Assembly: GCA_002315765.1 (NCBI GenBank)
Contig: DCIE01000037.1
Span: 3,917 to 12,457, forward strand
Direction of reading: 5' to 3'
DNA: 8,541 nucleotides
Source: Ruminococcaceae bacterium UBA1734
GTDB taxonomy: Bacteria > Bacillota > Clostridia > Oscillospirales > Acutalibacteraceae
The notes beneath the pieces are model-generated. The model was not told the DNA's origin. It searched no databases and worked only from the letters and a program-made list of their open reading frames with translations. This document shows, piece after piece, positions 5,709 to 8,541 of the stretch. The first letter of the stretch is position 1. Each line of letters opens with the position of its first letter. The position numbers were made by a program, and so were the translations under genes.

Positions 5709-7475
5709 TTATTTAATATCGTATGCCCCATCCATAATCACGGTTTGTCCGATGATTTGGTTGGCTTCTTCCGAGAGCAGATACATTGCAAGACCACCCA
5801 CTTCCCCTACCGTCCCAAAGCGTCCTGTCGGAATTCGGTCGTGATGCATGGAGTCACCTTCATGCCAATGATTCATTTCCGTGGCAATGGGACCCGGTCC
5901 TATACCGTTTATGACAATTCCGTATGGAGCAAACTGTTTTCCCCATCCACGGGTTAGTCCCACAACACCTCCTTTAGAGGTTGCGTATGGACCATAATAG
6001 GGCTCAGTTGCAGCCACACTAGCTATATTCAACAGATTGCCCTTGATTTGATTATGCCAATACTTTCGAGCAGAGACTGCAACACGACAGCGAGATTCCA
6101 TAACAGCATGGATATTATTTAATGTTATTGAAAGAACTTCCTCGAAGGATTTTGCAACATCTAACGGCAAAATGGTAAAGGGTAAACGAGGATTTTGCTC
6201 TCCTCCGTAAACCGAGATTTCAAATATTTTAAGGGTGAGAAAGTATGAACAGTGTTCATTCGTACATCCCGGAATAACCGGTTCCCAACAACCAAGCACC
6301 GAATAATCTCTTGCGTCCTTAATATCCACACCGGATTTTACAAGTGCGGGAATAATCGCATTGTCGTTTTGATATAAAATGGTAGATTTACCCACACGCA
6401 ATTCATCGTTAATAAGATCGAGGTATTCTTTGGGAGAATTCGCATCGTAGCGGCATTTAATTTTTGGGTAAATGATATCAAGTTCTCTATCAACCTTTAA
6501 AAACAAGCAGGTGAGTTCATTGAAAACATGCTCACCATCCCGACTCACACCACCGAGGGTATAAACCGCGTTGACAAGGGAATCGCCTTGGTCTGCTTGT
6601 TCATGAGGAATGCGCATGTCATGTAACAAAAGAAATTCACCAATGTACTGTTCTGCCAACTTGGGTGTTATTTTTCCTGTTCTTAAATCGTTTTGATAAA
6701 AGTCAATCAGAAGTACATCTAAACGTCCTACCGAATATAATCCTCCACCCTCTAAAGCGGGCACCACCGATTGAATAAATTGTATCGTTGCCAATGCCTC
6801 AAAAAAGGTTTCGGGTTTTTCCCACGGAATTTTGGATGCAGTTCGTGCAATGCTTTGATAGTGCTCTTTCTCTTCATCGTCTTCAGACTGTTCGGCATAT
6901 TTGGTTGCAAGTTCAGCAAATCGGTTTGCCACCGTTTTTATCGCAAGCGCAGAGTCTTGAACTGCCTTTAACCATTTTATTGTTTCTTCCGAAAGGTTGG
7001 GCTCTTCCAAACGAAGAGTGACTTTTTCGTAAACGCCGCTAAAACCATATTTTAGAATGGTACCGTTTTCAAAAGAAAAATGATAGATTTCATCTCCAAA
7101 TTCACCGCAGAAAGTATAAAGGGGATAAGCGGATGCCGCATTTTTCTCATCAAGTACCGATGCGCCGTATTTTCTATATGTTGCAGCATTATGGTTCAAG
7201 GTCCAATTTCCCATAGTTGTCGCTGTTTCCTGTGCTTTATTGGAACACACTTCACCAAACAGACAGGTATGACGAAACAATACTGGCGTTAGTGTACGAG
7301 CTAAAATTTTATACTGCAGTCCCTTTTGTTCCACCGCAGAAATATTATGCGTAATTTCTTTATTCAACGCATCTTTACATTGTTTCATGCTTTGTTCATG
7401 AAGAGCTTGAAGGGTTACACCGTAAAAACTTTTGAGTTCTTTTTTTAAAAAATGAAGGTTGCTAATCGTAAACAC
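5709..7475 (-). CDS. Glycyl radical enzyme front fused in frame to short-chain dehydrogenase back
   Basis: 588 residues from two unrelated families. Residues 1 to about 460 match a pyruvate formate-lyase-like glycyl radical enzyme: ALATIQFIQSVVPALEGG, then SVGRLDVLLIDFY, LGGVSRDGEHVFNELTCLFL, PKIKCRYDANSPKEYLDLI, and DYSVLGCWEPVIPG with the thiyl-radical Cys396 and Glu398. Families of this type run 750-850 residues; the C-terminal 300 or so, including the glycyl-radical loop, are absent. Residues from about 465 are the second half of an SDR: GNLLNIASVAA (Ser486), PYATSKGG (Tyr497, Lys501), INGIGPGPIATEM and an IIGQTVIMDGA end. Its N-terminal NAD(P)-binding TGxxxGxG is missing. The join lies near 6070-6155. 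Neither half looks able to catalyse its usual reaction. The start is unclear: GTG 7475 abuts AAGGAAG with almost no spacer, while ATT 7466 would be spaced normally. It stands first in an operon, divergent from the AraC gene. Confidence 0.85.
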   Translation of the reverse strand: MFTISNLHFLKKELKSFYGVTLQALHEQSMKQCKDALNKEITHNISAVEQKGLQYKILARTLTPVLFRHTCLFGEVCSNKAQETATTMGNWTLNHNAATYRKYGASVLDEKNAASAYPLYTFCGEFGDEIYHFSFENGTILKYGFSGVYEKVTLRLEEPNLSEETIKWLKAVQDSALAIKTVANRFAELATKYAEQSEDDEEKEHYQSIARTASKIPWEKPETFFEALATIQFIQSVVPALEGGGLYSVGRLDVLLIDFYQNDLRTGKITPKLAEQYIGEFLLLHDMRIPHEQADQGDSLVNAVYTLGGVSRDGEHVFNELTCLFLKVDRELDIIYPKIKCRYDANSPKEYLDLINDELRVGKSTILYQNDNAIIPALVKSGVDIKDARDYSVLGCWEPVIPGCTNEHCSYFLTLKIFEISVYGGEQNPRLPFTILPLDVAKSFEEVLSITLNNIHAVMESRCRVAVSARKYWHNQIKGNLLNIASVAATEPYYGPYATSKGGVVGLTRGWGKQFAPYGIVINGIGPGPIATEMNHWHEGDSMHHDRIPTGRFGTVGEVGGLAMYLLSEEANQIIGQTVIMDGAYDIK

Positions 7476-7506
7476 TTCCTTGTTGTTGAATTTTTATTAT
7501 AAAAGC

Positions 7507-7535
7507 AGTATATCATAATCAATTATGTAATGAAA
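7507..7535 (-). promoter_or_regulatory. Candidate promoter of the GRE-SDR operon
   Basis: TGATATACT on the minus strand (7515-7507) is an extended -10. The -35 position, TTTCAT (7535-7530), is poor, as expected for an activator-dependent promoter. Transcription would start near 7500, about 20 bases before AAGGAAG at 7481-7475. CATAAT-CA-ATTATG (7514-7527), a 6-bp inverted repeat, sits in the spacer and could be a regulator site. The whole 7476-7668 gap is very AT-rich and holds no gene. Confidence 0.5.
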
Positions 7536-7627
7536 TGATTGAAAATTAAATTTATTTGTTTATATCAAAAATAAATATTAATAAATTGTAAATTTTTTTA
7601 AAAAAGTAGAAAAGCGTTAAATGTGTG

Positions 7628-7636
7628 TGATATTAT
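7628..7636 (+). promoter_or_regulatory. Candidate extended -10 of the AraC-family gene
   Basis: TGATATTAT (7628-7636) is a TGn-TATTAT extended -10 with no clear -35. It would start transcription near 7643, leaving a leader of about 26 bases. The surrounding GTGTGATATTATG differs from the guaA promoter sequence GTGTGATATAATG at one base. Confidence 0.5.
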
Positions 7637-7668
7637 GGAAAAAAGTTTGAAAGTAGGCGACCGTAATA

Positions 7669-8445
7669 ATGAAAGCAATGATTTTGACAAATATTTTATA
7701 TGTAAAAGAAGATTTTCTAACGAAAGGGTATCCCTACATTCCTAATGTTCCGCGTTACTGTCACTCAGTTGCAATTATTACATCGGGGAAAATGAGGTAC
7801 ACCATAAATAACCACTCTATTGAGTTATCAACGGGAGATGTTTTGTTTATTCGTGCAGGAAGTTTGGACTGTGCCGAAACGGCGACAGATATGCCTGTTC
7901 ATTATATTGCCGTAGATTTTTCTTCCTTAGAACCGGAAGAGGAAATGAAAAACCTGTACTGTCGAGATGACTCGGATTTGCTTTCGAACTTTGTTAAACT
8001 TCTTATCATATTCCAAAAGCACGGAGAAAACCGATTGATGGAATGTATAGAAATTTTGTATAAAATCCTAAATAAGTTACGACAAACAGATGCACTTGTC
8101 ATGGAGGAAAAGAATTGTTATTTGCGCATTTCAAAAGCGGTTGAGATGGTTCAGTACCGAATTTACGATACTACATTAACGGTTTTGAAAATGGCTGATG
8201 CTTGCAAAATAAGCACGGTTACACTCAATCATTATTTTAAGAAAGTATACCAAATGACTGCATCTGACTATTTGTTAAGCAGGAGAATGCGCCTTGCTAA
8301 AACACTTTTATTAAATCCGGTGAATTCGATAGGTGATGTTGCCAAAAATGTAGGTTATGGAGATATCTATGCATTCAGCCATGCCTTTTCCCGACACTTC
8401 GGTGTTTCCCCAAGTATGTGGAGAAATTCTCCCTTTGTCCCATGA
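7669..8445 (+). CDS. AraC-family transcriptional regulator
   Basis: 258 residues, full length for the family. The N-terminal half is a cupin-like ligand-sensing domain: VAIITSGKMRYTINNHSIELSTGDVLFIRAGS (34-65). The C-terminal 100 residues form the two-helix-turn-helix DNA-binding domain. LTVLKMADACKIS...LNHYFKKVY (170-194) is the first unit; IGDVAKNVGYGDIYAFSHAFSRHFGVSPSMWR (221-252) is the second and carries the AraC signature. ATG 7669 has only a weak AGG 11 bases upstream; ATG 7678 is a possible alternative. It faces away from the GRE-SDR operon across 193 bases, the usual arrangement for an AraC-type activator answering to a small molecule such as a sugar and controlling the divergent genes. 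The regulated target is inferred. Unlike the operon, this gene shows no sign of damage. Confidence 0.92.
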   Translation: MKAMILTNILYVKEDFLTKGYPYIPNVPRYCHSVAIITSGKMRYTINNHSIELSTGDVLFIRAGSLDCAETATDMPVHYIAVDFSSLEPEEEMKNLYCRDDSDLLSNFVKLLIIFQKHGENRLMECIEILYKILNKLRQTDALVMEEKNCYLRISKAVEMVQYRIYDTTLTVLKMADACKISTVTLNHYFKKVYQMTASDYLLSRRMRLAKTLLLNPVNSIGDVAKNVGYGDIYAFSHAFSRHFGVSPSMWRNSPFVP

Positions 8446-8541
8446 TAATCTATCAGCTGATTATTTAATCAGGTTGACCGATACACCGAATTCCCTTAAA
8501 CCGTCTCCTAAAACACCAAATCACAACCACCCGTCAAACGG
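8446..8541. other. Gap after the AraC gene with a short hairpin
   Basis: CTGATTA-TT-TAATCAG (8457-8472) is a perfect 7-bp inverted repeat 11 bases past the stop, overlapping the palindrome ATCAGCTGAT (8452-8461). No T-run follows, so it is at best a weak terminator. The rest up to the window edge has no visible gene; its C-rich plus strand could belong to a minus-strand repeat or gene fragment. Confidence 0.4.

Noticed and set aside
5709..7475. A working formate acetyltransferase or dehydratase
   Set aside because: The C-terminal glycyl-radical domain is missing and replaced by SDR sequence, and no activating radical-SAM enzyme is in the window.

Overview
The window looks like chromosome from a low-GC, anaerobic Clostridia-type Firmicute, probably a gut lineage. 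The signs are AT-rich intergenic DNA, AAGGAG-type ribosome binding sites with TTG/GTG starts, a clostridial-style GuaA, a REP-like hairpin family common in such genomes, a large-serine-recombinase remnant and a glycyl-radical-enzyme segment. No rRNA, tRNA or CRISPR array is visible.

Layout. (1) 34-639 (-): a small DNA-invertase/resolvase-type serine recombinase, with a 24-bp dyad just past its stop that resembles a two-half-site crossover sequence. (2) 640-1013: REP-like hairpins, then an extended -10 promoter. (3) 1014-2537 (+): guaA, GMP synthase, the only clear housekeeping gene, followed by a terminator-like hairpin. (4) 2593-4560: a small decayed mobile segment on the minus strand. It holds a 97/98-bp tandem repeat, a 5'-truncated large serine recombinase, an unrecognised small ORF, and a KilA-N gene with a good promoter, a perfect 26-bp palindrome in its leader and one apparent frameshift. 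Its position against guaA fits the known use of guaA 3' ends as integration sites. (5) 4571-4886: non-coding DNA with four 11-bp phased repeats. (6) 4887-8445: an accessory locus made of a divergent AraC-family regulator and a minus-strand operon. The first operon gene joins, in frame, the front of a pyruvate-formate-lyase-like glycyl radical enzyme to the back half of a short-chain dehydrogenase. The second is an SGNH-like protein whose best start lies in another frame.

How it works together. guaA makes GMP and stands apart from its surroundings. The AraC-like protein probably controls the divergent operon across a 193-bp AT-rich gap. As written, the GRE half lacks the C-terminal glycyl-radical domain and the SDR half lacks the Rossmann dinucleotide-binding part, so the locus is either the result of deletion or an assembly chimera. 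With the truncated recombinase and two apparent frameshifts, the theme is gene decay and rearrangement. I see no complete new system. The most unusual items are the GRE-SDR join, the KilA-N promoter/palindrome unit, the 11-bp phased repeats and the tandem repeat at the recombinase 3' end.
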